NCBI GenBank assembly: GCA_035648055.1 | Contig: DASRMF010000091.1 | Location: forward strand, 1 to 12,233 | DNA: 12,233 bases | DNA from: Sediminicultor sp035648055 | Lineage (GTDB): Bacteria > Atribacterota > Phoenicimicrobiia > Phoenicimicrobiales > Phoenicimicrobiaceae | Direction of reading: 5' to 3' | Shown: one piece after another, positions 12,127 to 12,233 of the stretch | How positions within the stretch are numbered: the first letter of the stretch is position 1 | How the letters are laid out: every line of letters starts with the position of its first letter | Program-made: the position numbers and the translations under genes | The notes under the pieces: generated by a model | Databases searched by the model: none | What the model saw: only the letters and a program-made list of their open reading frames with translations | Told to the model about the DNA's origin: nothing

Positions 12127-12233
12127 AAGCGTGGGAGAAGTAACAGATTACAAAATTTTACAGAGAGTCGTTTATGGTGAGAATCGGCAAAAATTTTAAA
12201 GGATTTGTGAAATGGACCCACAAGCTTCAAGCT
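12127..12233 (+). ncRNA. Second T-box riboswitch, stem I only (cut by window end)
   Basis: Stem I is recognisable: AAGC-GTGGG (12127-12135) pairs with CCCAC-AA-GCTT (12217-12227), the internal loop has AGAAGTA on the 5' side and GAAATGGA on the 3' side, then ACAGAT pairs with ATTTGT. Distally there is CAGAGAG and a GGTG (GNUG) loop closed by GTCG/CGGC. The specifier is ambiguous: ATG (12212-12214, Met) if it follows GAA directly, as in the proBA leader, or TGG (12213-12215, Trp) if it must precede A; the 3' loop is one base longer than in the first leader. It is not a proline specifier unless the helix register is wrong. The regulated gene lies beyond the window. Confidence 0.75.

Noticed and set aside
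1..12233. CRISPR array, tRNA, rRNA or complete insertion sequence
   Set aside because: No regularly spaced repeats, cloverleaf with conserved TTCGA-type arm, rRNA-like stretch or intact transposase was seen on reading both strands.

Overview
The window reads as chromosomal DNA of a low-G+C bacterium, probably anaerobic. Most genes are A/T-rich (for example 21 G/C of 60 bases at 10381-10440 in proB). The gene set includes a C_GCAxxG_C_C redox-type protein, a DUF3795 remnant and a B12-binding radical SAM protein, all common in anaerobes. T-box riboswitches point to Firmicutes or a lineage sharing that regulation. A sugar-binding protein with an ordinary signal peptide and no lipobox cysteine hints at a two-membrane envelope. 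Atribacterota or a diderm/deep Clostridia-like lineage would fit, but this is inference and not proven by the sequence.

Layout. 1-132: the end of a glyoxalase-fold (VOC) gene. 290-700: a stand-alone, divergent archaeal-type threonyl-tRNA synthetase editing domain. 701-1341: a long non-coding or decayed stretch with an HTH-like ORF remnant, a strong extended -10 promoter and a G-rich element. 1342-4613: a CUT2 monosaccharide ABC importer (ChvE/XylF-like binding protein, single-domain ATPase, XylH/GguB-like permease), visibly G+C-richer than its surroundings, with a stem-loop between the first two genes. 4614-5015: a perfect 38-bp palindrome and the decayed 3' end of an ABC exporter gene. 5016-5621 (minus): a LysE/RhtB-type exporter. 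5863-9521: a co-directional run of a ketopantoate-reductase-like protein, a C_GCAxxG_C_C protein, a truncated DUF3795 gene, a B12-binding radical SAM protein and a four-helix membrane protein. 9594-9955: a complete T-box leader with a proline specifier. 9956-12014: proB-proA. 12030-12233: a second promoter and the start of another T-box leader, cut by the window edge.

How it works together. The best-understood unit is the proline block: the leader senses uncharged tRNA-Pro through a CCC specifier and a UGGU bulge complementary to the ACCA end, and switches between an antiterminator and a terminator ahead of proBA, the first two enzymatic steps of proline synthesis from glutamate. The second T-box starts directly after proA. 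Both T-boxes are preceded by the same roughly 45-bp sequence, which folds in both copies into a terminator-like hairpin. The sugar importer looks self-contained and possibly acquired. Several remnants (HTH fragment, exporter fragment, DUF3795 fragment) show gene decay between the intact blocks. I found no CRISPR array, tRNA, rRNA or intact insertion sequence, and no convincing wholly new multi-gene system.
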